DNA of 34,998 nt from an uncultured Clostridia bacterium (GTDB lineage: Bacteria; Bacillota; Clostridia; TANB77; CAG-508): the NCBI GenBank assembly GCA_944386385.1, contig CALXAV010000018.1, positions 1-34,998 of the forward strand. The letters run 5' to 3'. The translations under genes and the position numbers were made by a program. Positions 16,857 to 29,572 of this stretch are shown in pieces. Below the pieces are notes generated by a model that made no database searches, was not told the origin of the DNA, and saw only the letters and a program-made list of their open reading frames with translations. The number at the start of each line of letters is the position of its first letter. Position 1 is the stretch's first letter.

Positions 16857-17243
16857 CTATGGCAACACATCTAATATTATTTCTAACAAGCTTGATATTA
16901 TTGGTATTGACATAGATATAATAATAATTTTTGTTCCTATTTCTATCTTACTTGCAATTGCTGCTTCACCTGCATCTTTACATATACTTACTGCAAATTC
17001 TGATAAAAATGCTATTCCTGTTATTTTAATTAAAAGTACTAAAAAAGTACTATTAATAGAAACTTTATCTGCAAAAGACTGAAGCAGGCTTACAATTCCT
17101 GAAAGCTCGTCCGCAACTAATAATAAAATTAAAACTCCTGTAAGCAAACTTATGTATATAGCAAACTCAGGTTTATATTGTTTTAACAAAATAATAATAA
17201 TTAATGCAATTAAACCAATTCCAATAATTCTTATAACTTCCAT
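16857..17243 (-). CDS. spoIIIAD: stage III sporulation protein AD
   Basis: The 128-residue integral membrane protein has four hydrophobic segments (GIGLIALIIIILLKQY; FAIYISLLTGVLILLLVADEL; FLVLLIKITGIAFLSEFAVSI; IGTKIIIISMSIPIISSLLEII) and the conserved GIAFLSEFAVSICKDAGE stretch. It belongs to the SpoIIIA feeding-tube complex. It starts 17 bases after spoIIIAC and precedes spoIIIAE by 18. Confidence 0.94.
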   Translation of the reverse strand: MEVIRIIGIGLIALIIIILLKQYKPEFAIYISLLTGVLILLLVADELSGIVSLLQSFADKVSINSTFLVLLIKITGIAFLSEFAVSICKDAGEAAIASKIEIGTKIIIISMSIPIISSLLEIILDVLP

Positions 17244-17260
17244 TTTTCTTCTTTCCTTAT

Positions 17261-17455
17261 TTATAAATTAAATATAGTTCTTACTGTATCAAACAAACCG
17301 CTAATTTCTTTAATTACCATTGTTAAAACAATTACAAGTCCAGCTAAGGTCGTCATCATTGCTTGGTCTTCTCTTCCTGCTCTTACTAATACCTGGTGTA
17401 AAACTGCAACTAAAATTCCTATTGCTGCTATTTTAAACAATAAATTTATATCCAT
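17261..17455 (-). CDS. spoIIIAC: stage III sporulation protein AC
   Basis: The small (64 aa) membrane protein has two helices: LLFKIAAIGILVAVLHQVL, then an Arg/Glu/Asp turn (RAGREDQA), then MTTLAGLVIVLTMVIKEI. Length and sequence match SpoIIIAC, a membrane partner of SpoIIIAD. It sits in its usual place between AB and AD. Confidence 0.94.
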   Translation of the reverse strand: MDINLLFKIAAIGILVAVLHQVLVRAGREDQAMMTTLAGLVIVLTMVIKEISGLFDTVRTIFNL

Positions 17456-17483
17456 AATAATCCCCCTATACTATTTAACTTTA

Positions 17484-18002
17484 CTAACATAATATTATTA
17501 CTATTGCTAAACCTAAAACTGTTCCTAATCTTGTATAGAGTTTTTCGTTCTTTTTTCTTTCTTCTTCTGCTTCTTTTATTTGACCTTCTAAAAATTCTTC
17601 TGTTATTTCTATTTGGCTTATTTGTCCTTCTACATCTGTTTGTCCAAGTAATTTAGATAATGTTTTTATTATCTTTTTATCTTCTTTCTTCAAATTACAT
17701 TCCGTTTTATCTACAGCTAACTCCCACGCCTCACTTGCTTGTTTTTCCTTCATTTCTTCTTTTGCTAAAGTAAAAATACTTCCTACATTTTTATTTACAT
17801 TTTGGGAAATTTCTTCAAAAACTTCTGGTATTGGTTCATATGTAAATTTTATTTTTGTTTTTAATATGTTTAAAGCATTTTTTATATCTTCTAATTCTTC
17901 TAATCTATATACATATTTTTTTGATAAAAATTTTCCAATTAAAGTAGAGGAAACTAATATTAAAAATAATATAAAATATTTTATTAATTGCATAATAACC
18001 AA
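17484..18002 (-). CDS. spoIIIAB: stage III sporulation protein AB
   Basis: SpoIIIAB resembles type II secretion GspF-type membrane proteins and is thought to help assemble the channel. The 172-residue protein has an N-terminal helix (LIKYFILFLILVSSTLIGKFL), a helical soluble part (ELEDIKNALNILKTKIKFTYEPIPEVF; LSKLLGQTDVEGQ is a family hallmark), and a C-terminal helix (LGTVLGLAIVIILC). The TTG at 18002 has AAAGGA five bases upstream; the in-frame ATG at 17993 is too far from that site, so the TTG may be the real start. Confidence 0.92.
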   Translation of the reverse strand: MVIMQLIKYFILFLILVSSTLIGKFLSKKYVYRLEELEDIKNALNILKTKIKFTYEPIPEVFEEISQNVNKNVGSIFTLAKEEMKEKQASEAWELAVDKTECNLKKEDKKIIKTLSKLLGQTDVEGQISQIEITEEFLEGQIKEAEEERKKNEKLYTRLGTVLGLAIVIILC

Positions 18003-18103
18003 ACTTGTCCTTTCTCTAATATCAAATTTTCTTTTAGATTTTTTTACTTTATTTACTATTTTTAATATTATATGAACTAAAAACTTTTTTAGAACTAAAT
18101 TTA

Positions 18104-18973
18104 TTAAAGAAAAATTATTTTTTCTATTTGTTTATTTTCTATTAACTGGTTTATATCTTTATTTGACTTTATTTCTTCTAAACTACTTCCATGCATTGTA
18201 AAAATTCCTTTTACACCTGAGATAGTTGCTTCTTTTATTGCTTCTACATCTTCTTTAGAACCTATTTCATCACAGGCAATTACCTCTGGTGCCATAGAAC
18301 GTATTAACATTTTCATTCCTTTTGCTTTAGATACATTTTCTATTACATCTGTTCTTAAACCTATATCATTTTGTGGTATTCCATGATACATTGAAGCCAA
18401 CTCTCCTCTTTCATCTACAACACCACAAGTTTTTCCCCTAAAGCCTAAATCAGGAACACCATTACTTATATTTCTTATAACATCTCTTAGCATTGTTGTT
18501 TTTCCTTTTCCTGGTGGAGATACTATTAGAGTGTTATTTACACTACTTGTCTTAAAATCTACTATCTTGTCCAATATTTTTAAACTACAACCAAATACTT
18601 CTCTTGCTATTCTAAAATTTAAACTTGTTATGTATTTTACATTAATAATTTTTCCGTTTTCTACAACAGCTGTTCCAGTAATACCAACTCTATGCCCACC
18701 TTTTACAGTAATAAAGCCTTCACATATTTGGTTTTTATATGCATAAATAGAATTATTACAAAGTCTTTCTAAAGTAGCCAAAATTTCATTTTGATTAACT
18801 TTATATTCTATTACTATCTCACAGTTTCTTAGTTTTAATATTATAGGTCTTTCACACCTAATTCTTATTTCTTGTAACTCGTCCAAAATTCTTTCATTTT
18901 TACTAATTGTATTTCTTATCAAATTACCCACATTACTTGGGAAATAAGCAAACAACTCACTTATATCTTTCAT
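18104..18973 (-). CDS. spoIIIAA: stage III sporulation protein AA, secretion-type ATPase
   Basis: SpoIIIAA is the AAA/VirB11-like ATPase thought to power the mother-cell-to-forespore channel. The 289-residue protein contains KGGHRVGITGTAV near 91-103, Walker A PPGKGKTT at 153-160, then CGVVDERGELASMYHG and SMAPEVIACDEIG (Walker B region). GGAGG stands before the ATG. It is first in the operon, and its leader follows the terminator of the first lectin-pilin gene by only a few bases. The spoIIIA operon is sigma-E dependent in Bacillus; a CATATAAT element at about 19035-19042 overlaps the terminator stem and could be a -10 box, but I cannot place the promoter with confidence. Confidence 0.95.
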   Translation of the reverse strand: MKDISELFAYFPSNVGNLIRNTISKNERILDELQEIRIRCERPIILKLRNCEIVIEYKVNQNEILATLERLCNNSIYAYKNQICEGFITVKGGHRVGITGTAVVENGKIINVKYITSLNFRIAREVFGCSLKILDKIVDFKTSSVNNTLIVSPPGKGKTTMLRDVIRNISNGVPDLGFRGKTCGVVDERGELASMYHGIPQNDIGLRTDVIENVSKAKGMKMLIRSMAPEVIACDEIGSKEDVEAIKEATISGVKGIFTMHGSSLEEIKSNKDINQLIENKQIEKIIFL

Positions 18974-18988
18974 TTTCTTCCTCCAAAA

Positions 18989-19015
18989 TGAAACAAAGCC
19001 CCTTTTTTTGTTTCA
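18989..19015. repeat. hairpin in the spoIIIA leader
   Basis: TGAAACAAA and TTTGTTTCA form a perfect 9-bp stem around a C/T-rich loop, just upstream of the spoIIIAA ribosome site. The GAAACAAAAAA motif recurs near 11880 (minus strand). It may be a transcript-stabilising hairpin or another REP-like piece. Confidence 0.45.
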
Positions 19016-19016
19016 C

Positions 19017-19043
19017 AAAAAAAGACATATATTATTATATGCC
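19017..19043 (-). terminator. terminator of lectin-pilin gene 1
   Basis: On the minus strand GGCATATA and TATATGTC form a stem followed by TTTTTTT. Nearly the same sequence, in the same orientation, recurs at 26532-26560, so the same terminator type closes both ends of the tandem array. Confidence 0.75.
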
Positions 19044-19069
19044 TTTCTTTTTTATTTAGAACAATTATT

Positions 19070-21401
<2,332 letters not shown>

Positions 21402-21434
21402 TTTATCTACCTCTCTTTAGTTTGATTTATCATT

Positions 21435-21463
21435 ATCTTATACAAAATATCCATTTTTGTCAA
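21435..21463 (-). promoter_or_regulatory. promoter of lectin-pilin copy 1
   Basis: TTGACA (21458-21463), a 17-base spacer and TAAGAT (21435-21440) on the minus strand. The sequence is duplicated almost exactly in front of copy 2. Confidence 0.7.
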
Positions 21464-21517
21464 TTGTTTTTTATTTTATTCAATTAACATTTCACTTTAA
21501 CTCTTAAGAAAATAAAA

Positions 21518-21548
21518 AAGAACTAAGAATTTTTATCAATTAGTTCTT
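21518..21548 (-). terminator. terminator of lectin-pilin copy 2
   Basis: AAGAACTAA and TTAGTTCTT form a perfect 9-bp stem, followed on the minus strand by TTTTTTATT. The same hairpin lies 2515 bases to the right, after copy 3. Confidence 0.8.
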
Positions 21549-21563
21549 CTTTTCATATTTTAA

Positions 21564-23916
<2,353 letters not shown>

Positions 23917-23949
23917 TTTATCTACCTCTCTTTAGTTTGATTTATCATT

Positions 23950-23978
23950 ATCTTATACAAAATATCCCTTTTTGTCAA
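23950..23978 (-). promoter_or_regulatory. promoter of lectin-pilin copy 2
   Basis: TTGACA (23973-23978), 17 bases, TAAGAT (23950-23955), a near-exact duplicate of the copy 1 promoter. Confidence 0.7.
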
Positions 23979-24032
23979 TTGTTTTTTATTTTATTCAATT
24001 AACATTTCACTTTAACTCTTAAGAAAATAAAG

Positions 24033-24063
24033 AAGAACTAAGAATTTTTATCAATTAGTTCTT
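24033..24063 (-). terminator. terminator of lectin-pilin copy 3
   Basis: The same AAGAACTAA / TTAGTTCTT stem as at 21518-21548, with a slightly poorer T-run (one G interrupts the A-run on the plus strand). Confidence 0.7.
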
Positions 24064-24078
24064 CTTTTTATATTTTAA

Positions 24079-26404
24079 TTAAAGTGCTACGAGTACTGGA
24101 CGGAAACCATTGTAATAAGTAGGAGTTCCATTTGTACTATTAAAATTGAAGAATCCATTATGAACTTCGGATGTATAACCTCCACGTGTCATAAATGGAA
24201 AGTTTAGTGCAGGAAAACTAGCTCTATCATCGTTCCAAGAAGCAATAAACAAGTCTGAACTAGCTGAAGTTTCTTTAATAGCATCTCCAAACATAGTTAT
24301 TTCCTTGTAATTATCAATATCAGTGTCTTCGGGACTTTTATATGGATATATTGTTACATATTTTGAACTTATATTTCCTTCAGCAACTAGACTTGCTCCA
24401 TGTATATTTAAATTAGCATTTTCATTTGCTATATAACCTGCTGTTATCTCATAAAGTCCCCCAACTAAATCATATACTCCATACATATTAAGTGTTGAGC
24501 TTGATTTTTGTCCTTCTTCTTGATCCCAAACATATATATTTTTATTATCATCATTAACTATCGGTGCATTTCCTGTTCTTATACTTATATTATCTATATC
24601 ATCCTGCGTAACTATTGCATTATAATCATCGTCTGTTATTAATCCTGTTATTGCATATACACTTTGTATATTATTATTTGAATTTATATTATTTACATAT
24701 GGTTCTACTCCATTTGTTCCGTATTTACTCCATCCTAAATATACTACTGCTCCCCATTCACTATTTTTCATTAAGTGACTATCTGTACTTGAACCACTTA
24801 ACCCATAAATATTTTCACTATCTGTTAATCTTCTTGAAATATCATAACTATCACTTACCCTTATATAATTCATTGAATATGTTATTGGCTGGAATGTTGG
24901 ATATTTTATTGCGGTTGTTGTTGAACTATATATTCCATCTAACCAGTTCCTTGCACTTATGCTTCCTTCACTACCAGTTCCTGTTTCTGCTGGTGATGCC
25001 CATACCCCTGTATTACTATAATTCAAACTACTTGATTTTACTTCTGCATCATTATTTCCACTAGCATATCCTGCTTCAAACTTTGCTACCCATATTCCTG
25101 TTACTTCTTTGTCCCAACCTCCGTTTGCAAAGTCAAGGTTTGTTTCATCCGTAAAAGCTGGGTGTACATAGTAATCACTTGTTATGTCAACTACTTCATC
25201 TTTTGATGTTGCTCTTTTTGCTGTTTTAATATTTCCACCATTATCATAATATTGGTCTGTTGTTCCTATTAAAAATCTAACATCTATAGTTCCACCTTGA
25301 GATTTATCGTTTGGATTATTATATGTTATTTTATATGCATATCTTGGTATCCATACCCACATACTTCCATCTTCTGTTGTACTATTTGCCCACTTACTAT
25401 TTCCATAATCATACCATAAATTATTATTAAATGCTGTATCTCCTAATCTTATTGTTTCTCCTTTACTATCTCCTTCTGGTAATTTAAATGTTGTTTCTGT
25501 CATTCCATCTAACATCTCTGGTGCATTTGCTTTTACTGCCTCTATTTGCTTTTCTTCTGATACTATATCTCCATTTACTATTCTTACTGTATACATTCCT
25601 GGTGTGTCTACAAAAAAGCTTAAATCTTCACTTGTTGACCAATATTCTTGTCCTTCTAATTTATATTCTACTTGCCACTTATCTATATAGCCTTTTGTGT
25701 ATTCTATATTTGATACTTGTATGTTACTTCTTCCATTTGTCCAGTTATCACATGATAAATCAAAACTTATTTCTCCTGTGTTCCTATTTTCATAACCTAC
25801 ATTATATAAACCGTTTGGTAATTGCTCTAATGTATAATATGTTGTTCCCTCATACTCGAAACCATCATGGCTTACTACACTTCTTTTTTCTACATTAACA
25901 TAGAATTCTCCTTCTACTCCATCTATTCCTAAACCTTGTATAGCCTCTTGATCATAATATCTGTATCCTGTTTTATCTGTTATCCCTGATGCTTCACTTG
26001 TAAATACTTCATCTGCTTGACTATCTAATTCATTTCCCAAATTTAATACATCTTCACCATTACTATATCTATCATACAAATCATTTACTTCTGTTTGCAT
26101 TACATTCATTTCTGTTGTAAATCTATTCATTTTAGATTGCCTTATTACACTTACTCCACTTGTTATTCCGATTGATGCAAGTATTATTAACAATACTATA
26201 GTTATAACTAAACTAATTAATGTTACTCCTTTCCTACTATCAGTTTTTAAGTCGCAAAAAGATAGCAACAACAGCCTGCTTAGCAGACTTTTATTACTAT
26301 CTCCACTATTATCTATTTTCTTATTTTTTACTAACAACCTACTTGTGTGTGTGTGTGTGTACAGCACCAAGGCTTTCAGCTTTTTCTAGTCTTCCATTTA
26401 ACAT
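24079..26404 (-). CDS. lectin-pilin copy 3: prepilin-anchored FGE/C-type-lectin-like protein, phase-off register
   Basis: Same domain order as copies 1 and 2 (GVYDLVGGLYEITAGYI; end with TRGGYTSEVHNGFF and GFRPVLVAL). It is identical to them from the tract to about residue 225, then diverges. Its upstream region is different: ATG at 26404 with AGGTAGGG ten bases before, first codons MLNGRLEKAESLGAV, and an unrelated promoter. The AESLGAV start lines up with LESLGAV of the other copies, which supports this start codon and the common frame through the tract. With eight AC units the ATG frame again ends AAG TAG; nine would open it. This may be the oldest copy, with the other two arising by duplication. 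Confidence 0.82.
26345..26360 (-). repeat. (AC)8 microsatellite in lectin-pilin copy 3
   Basis: Eight GT units on the plus strand. The length differs from the other two copies although the flanks on the gene-body side are identical, direct evidence that the tract length has changed since duplication. Confidence 0.9.
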
Positions 26405-26439
26405 TTTTACTTTTCCCTACCTTTTCTTTTTATATTTTA

Positions 26440-26468
26440 CTTATATCATAAACCTTTCTTTCTTTCAA
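26440..26468 (-). promoter_or_regulatory. promoter of lectin-pilin copy 3
   Basis: TTGAAA (26463-26468), 17 bases, TATAAG (26440-26445), with TG one base before the -10 (extended -10). It is unrelated to the promoter of copies 1 and 2. Confidence 0.7.
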
Positions 26469-26531
26469 TATTTTTTAAGTTTTGTAATAAAATTGTAATA
26501 TGATACAAAAAGAGATGGCGTTTTTGATTTC

Positions 26532-26560
26532 AAAAAAAAAGACATATATTGTTATATGCC
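26532..26560 (-). terminator. terminator of the anchored-protein gene at 26759
   Basis: On the minus strand GGCATATA-ACAA-TATATGTC is followed by nine T. It is a near-copy of the terminator at 19017-19043. Confidence 0.75.
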
Positions 26561-26599
26561 TTTCTTTTTTCTTTTAAGTTTTTAAAATATAAATATATA

Positions 26600-26689
26600 A
26601 GTAATTTTTTAGATTAGGCAATTTAGCGTAGGGAATTGAAGGGTAGCTAAATTGCTGGTAAAGCGAAGCTTTAAATCTAAAAAATTACT
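26600..26689. repeat. three-way-junction structured element
   Basis: A perfect 16-bp outer stem (AGTAATTTTTTAGATT at 26600-26615 with AATCTAAAAAATTACT at 26674-26689) encloses two further perfect hairpins: GCAATTTAGC/GCTAAATTGC (26618-26627 and 26646-26655, loop 18 bases) and TAAAGC-GAA-GCTTTA (26659-26673). All three stems fit together without conflict. It lies in the 354-base gap 26405-26758, downstream of the anchored-protein gene. It could be a structured RNA, a cruciform-type recombination site, or a REP/MITE-like element. Confidence 0.75.
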
Positions 26690-26707
26690 AAAGTTCCCTG
26701 TTTAAAT

Positions 26708-26760
26708 GTTTCCTTAATTGGTCAAAATGTCCCAAAAGGAAACGTCCCCAATTGGACATT
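26708..26760. repeat. REP-like palindromes after the anchored-protein gene
   Basis: GTTTCCTT and AAGGAAAC pair around a loop containing ATGTCCC, and GTCCCCAATTGGACATT (26744-26760) is a one-mismatch copy of 14302-14318. The stop codon of the gene at 26759 overlaps the edge of the repeat. Confidence 0.55.
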
Positions 26761-28402
26761 ATTTTGGATTAATAACAGCTCTGTAAATTAGCCCCGTTTC
26801 TTGGTCTCTTTCGAACTCTACTCTGTAATAATTTTCTGCAATAACCTCTTCTTTTAATGCAGCTATATTTTGCCCATTTACTTCGTATTCTTCACCATTA
26901 AAGTTCATTTCTTTTATTTGTCTATTTACATCTTCTTGTTCGTTATTTAATTCTATTGTACTAAGAAGACCTCTTACAGTTACCCCTTGTAAATTAGTAC
27001 TTTGGTATACTTCAAACTTTTGATTAAAAGTTGCTACATCTTCCTCACTAACTTGTGGTCCACTTAAATTATTTATTATATCAGTATAAGTACCAAGATT
27101 TGGTATTAAATACATTAATGGATTTTGGTCTTCTGATATTCCAAGCTCTTGCATTTGAGTAGCATTTACCTCTGTTATTCTTTGCTCTACTTGAGTTAAA
27201 AAATTATTAACCGTATCGTTGTCATAACTTGTAAGCACCATACTATTATCAGTTGTAAAGTCTTCTACAGTTACACTATCTATAAAGTTTACATTATTTT
27301 CTACTTTATAATTATAAACTTTAGCTCCACTTTCTAATCCTAACTCATAAGTCTCTTTAACATTTTGTCCTTCTAAACCATCATAATTTATTTTTCCTGT
27401 TATTTTTAAGTTTTCATTATTATAGTTTAAATCAAACGAAATATCATATTGTACACTATTATCACTTGCCACTTTTTGTATATCTATTTTTGCCTCATTT
27501 AATGATACAGTTATTTTACTTGTTCTTCCACCGTTTTTATATACTGTTAGATTAAAACTCTCATTAGATAATTCATTATTATTTTGGATATTTTGTATTA
27601 ATTCATCAATATTATTAGTTGTTATATTTGCTGAATTTCTTATTTCTTTTATGTATTCATTTAATTTATCTAATGAACTTTGATCATTTTTTAGTACCTC
27701 TAATAATTGAACTAAAATATCTTTTAATTCATCTCCATTTAAAGTAAGCTGATATCCTGTACCATTTGCATCATTTACATTAGAGAACTTATCATCTCTT
27801 ATATTTTGTAATACATTCATATAAGGATTTAATTCTTCTTGTGTAAATGATATATTCTTTACCTGTTCTATATCTGTAACTACATTGTTTATATCTTGTA
27901 TGCTTTTGGGCTGTTCTCCACTAAAATCGTTTATTTTATCTGTTTCCACATTTATAAATTTGCTTCCAACATAATCTGTTTGTAAACCTACTTGATTTCC
28001 TATTTTTCTATATATTACAGGAAATGTAACAGAATCAGAGTAATTAATACTTACATCTTGCTGAGTTTTAGAGTTTGCACTGTCTGTTTGTCCTAAAAAA
28101 CTAATATTAAAATTATTCAAATTATCTATATTCACAACTGTACTATCTGTTGCATTTACTGTAAAGCTTCCTTCATTTGTATATGAATTTGTATTCTTCT
28201 TTTCATAATACTGTTTTACATTATTTTCTATAAAACTATCTTCAGTATTTCCTATTTGAGTAACATATTTAAAGAATAATTCTTTATTACCTCTAAAAAT
28301 ATCAGTTGTAAAATATGCAAGTAATATTCCACCTGCTATTATAATTAATAATACAACTATAATTAAAATGACTACTATTTTTTTACTTTTCTTTTGATTC
28401 AT
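26759..28402 (-). CDS. membrane-anchored extracytoplasmic protein of unknown function
   Basis: A short basic start (MNQKKSKK) and one hydrophobic helix (IVVILIIVVLLIIIAGGILLAYF, about 9-31) anchor some 515 residues outside the cell. The external part is Asn-, Ser- and Thr-rich with predicted beta structure and no cysteines or catalytic motifs that I recognise; FRGNKELFFKYVTQ follows the helix. I do not recognise a named family with certainty; similar one-helix proteins are common in clostridial genomes. It lies 41 bases downstream of yebC on the same strand and could be cotranscribed with it. Its 3' end is followed by REP-like palindromes and a terminator. Confidence 0.75.
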   Translation of the reverse strand: MNQKKSKKIVVILIIVVLLIIIAGGILLAYFTTDIFRGNKELFFKYVTQIGNTEDSFIENNVKQYYEKKNTNSYTNEGSFTVNATDSTVVNIDNLNNFNISFLGQTDSANSKTQQDVSINYSDSVTFPVIYRKIGNQVGLQTDYVGSKFINVETDKINDFSGEQPKSIQDINNVVTDIEQVKNISFTQEELNPYMNVLQNIRDDKFSNVNDANGTGYQLTLNGDELKDILVQLLEVLKNDQSSLDKLNEYIKEIRNSANITTNNIDELIQNIQNNNELSNESFNLTVYKNGGRTSKITVSLNEAKIDIQKVASDNSVQYDISFDLNYNNENLKITGKINYDGLEGQNVKETYELGLESGAKVYNYKVENNVNFIDSVTVEDFTTDNSMVLTSYDNDTVNNFLTQVEQRITEVNATQMQELGISEDQNPLMYLIPNLGTYTDIINNLSGPQVSEEDVATFNQKFEVYQSTNLQGVTVRGLLSTIELNNEQEDVNRQIKEMNFNGEEYEVNGQNIAALKEEVIAENYYRVEFERDQETGLIYRAVINPK

Positions 28403-28443
28403 AAAAATTTTTTCTCCCTTTACAATATATTATTGCTTAAGTT

Positions 28444-29163
28444 CTATTCTTCCCAATTGTGATAAATATTAGACACATCATCTAAATCTTCTAGATTTTC
28501 TATTAGTCTTTCCATTTTTTCGCTACCTTTTTCATCTAATTTTACTGTTGTTGTTGGTACCATTTGTACTTCTGCTTCTAAAAATTCTAATCCTGCTTCT
28601 TCTAATTTATCATGTACTGTAGAAAAATCACTGGGGTCTGTTGTTATCTCATATACTTCATCTGAAGCTTGGAAATCTTCTGCTCCTGCTTCTAAAGCAA
28701 GCATCATTAATTCATCTTCACTCATTGATGTAGATTCCTTCTCTATTACAATAACTCCTTTTTTGTTAAACATATATGATACGCAGCCTGTTGTTCCTAA
28801 GTTTCCTCCTGCCTTATCAAATACGTGTCTTACATCTGCCGCTGTTCTATTTTTATTATCTGTTGCAGCTTCAACTATTACTGCTACTCCATTTGGTCCA
28901 TATCCTTCATATGTAATTTCTTCATAATTTTCATTACTTGAAGAAGCTTTCTTTAAAGCATTATTTATTGTATCATTTGGCATATTTGCTGCCTTACATT
29001 TTGCAATTACATTTTTTAATTTTGAATTTGCTGCCGGATCAGCTCCACCTTCTTTTACTGCAATTACTAATTCTCTTCCAAGTTTTGTGAATACTTTTCC
29101 TCTTGCTGCGTCTGCTTTTCCTTTCTTTGCTTGTATATTGTGCCATTTACTGTGTCCTGACAT
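28444..29163 (-). CDS. yebC: YebC/PmpR family protein
   Basis: YebC-family proteins were first described as DNA-binding regulators and more recently linked to relief of ribosome stalling. The 239-residue protein is full length and starts with the diagnostic [23 protein letters not shown], followed by [22 protein letters not shown] and [17 protein letters not shown] motifs. AAGGAGG precedes the ATG at 29163. The first 29 bases of the coding region are repeated at 34676-34704 beside a second ribosome site and a yebC-like upstream region, so an island appears to have replaced its original 5' flank. Confidence 0.95.
   Translation of the reverse strand: MSGHSKWHNIQAKKGKADAARGKVFTKLGRELVIAVKEGGADPAANSKLKNVIAKCKAANMPNDTINNALKKASSSNENYEEITYEGYGPNGVAVIVEAATDNKNRTAADVRHVFDKAGGNLGTTGCVSYMFNKKGVIVIEKESTSMSEDELMMLALEAGAEDFQASDEVYEITTDPSDFSTVHDKLEEAGLEFLEAEVQMVPTTTVKLDEKGSEKMERLIENLEDLDDVSNIYHNWEE
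29135..29163 (-). repeat. left copy of the yebC 5'-end duplication (candidate att site)
   Basis: The first 29 bases of yebC (ATG through codon 10) are identical to 34676-34704. Sequence diverges immediately on the yebC-body side. The core contains ATTGTGCCA on the plus strand, a motif that recurs in the nearby 21-base direct repeats. Confidence 0.8.
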
Positions 29164-29194
29164 TTTAATTCCTCCTTCTCAATTTTTTCAGTAT

Positions 29195-29320
29195 TTAAGC
29201 CACTTTTGGCTGTTCTATCATATAAACATCAAGTGAAATTTCTTTATTGTTCTTTGCCCATTTATATAGAGTTTCGAGGTTCTTTACCCAACGAATTGTG
29301 CCAAAATTGTACCAGAAATT
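29195..29320 (-). pseudogene. orphan C-terminal coding fragment upstream of yebC
   Basis: The minus strand holds a 41-codon open stretch after a TGA, with protein-like composition (FGTIRWVKNLETLYKWAKNN, ending MIEQPKVA), but no start codon or ribosome site. I do not recognise the protein. It may be the tail of a gene carried by the element that inserted at yebC. It spans the 21-base repeat at 29290-29310. Confidence 0.35.
29290..29310. repeat. left 21-base direct repeat of the island
   Basis: AACGAATTGTGCCAAAATTG plus T is identical to 34598-34618 in the same orientation. It contains the ATTGTGCCA motif also present in the duplicated yebC core, like the arm and core sites of a tyrosine-recombinase attachment region. 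Confidence 0.7.
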
Positions 29321-29380
29321 TCAGTTTGTTTTTTATGTAAATAGATTATTTTGTTGTTAAATTTATCCAATTTTTAAACA

Positions 29381-29424
29381 ACACTACAAGTATTTTATCA
29401 TACTTTTTTTATTTTGTGTAGTGT
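29381..29424. other. hairpin and promoter-like block in the gap 29164-29572
   Basis: ACACTACA pairs with TGTAGTGT. The minus strand also reads CACTACACAAAAT ... TATGATAAAAT, similar to the block upstream of the yebC stump (34750-34775, with ATTTTGTGTAGT shared exactly), so it may be a related promoter. Apart from this, the fragment at 29195-29320 and the direct repeat, the 409-base gap shows nothing I can name. Confidence 0.35.
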
Positions 29425-29572
29425 TTTTTACAAATATTATTTGCATTCTACTCATGTTAGTATTATACATTTACTCCTTTAAACATATTTTTGTATTCAC
29501 ATCAAAATTGTAAGTTGTCTTTGGCATTTATTGTAATAAACTTGAATCTTCTTGTCTATTTTTATTACTCTA

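Noticed and set aside
18989..19043. Sigma-E promoter for spoIIIA
   Set aside because: A CATATAAT -10-like word is present, but it lies in a terminator stem and no convincing -35 is at the right distance, so no promoter feature is reported.
26708..26760. Insertion sequence end
   Set aside because: There is no transposase and no flanking target duplication; the palindromes fit a REP-like element better.
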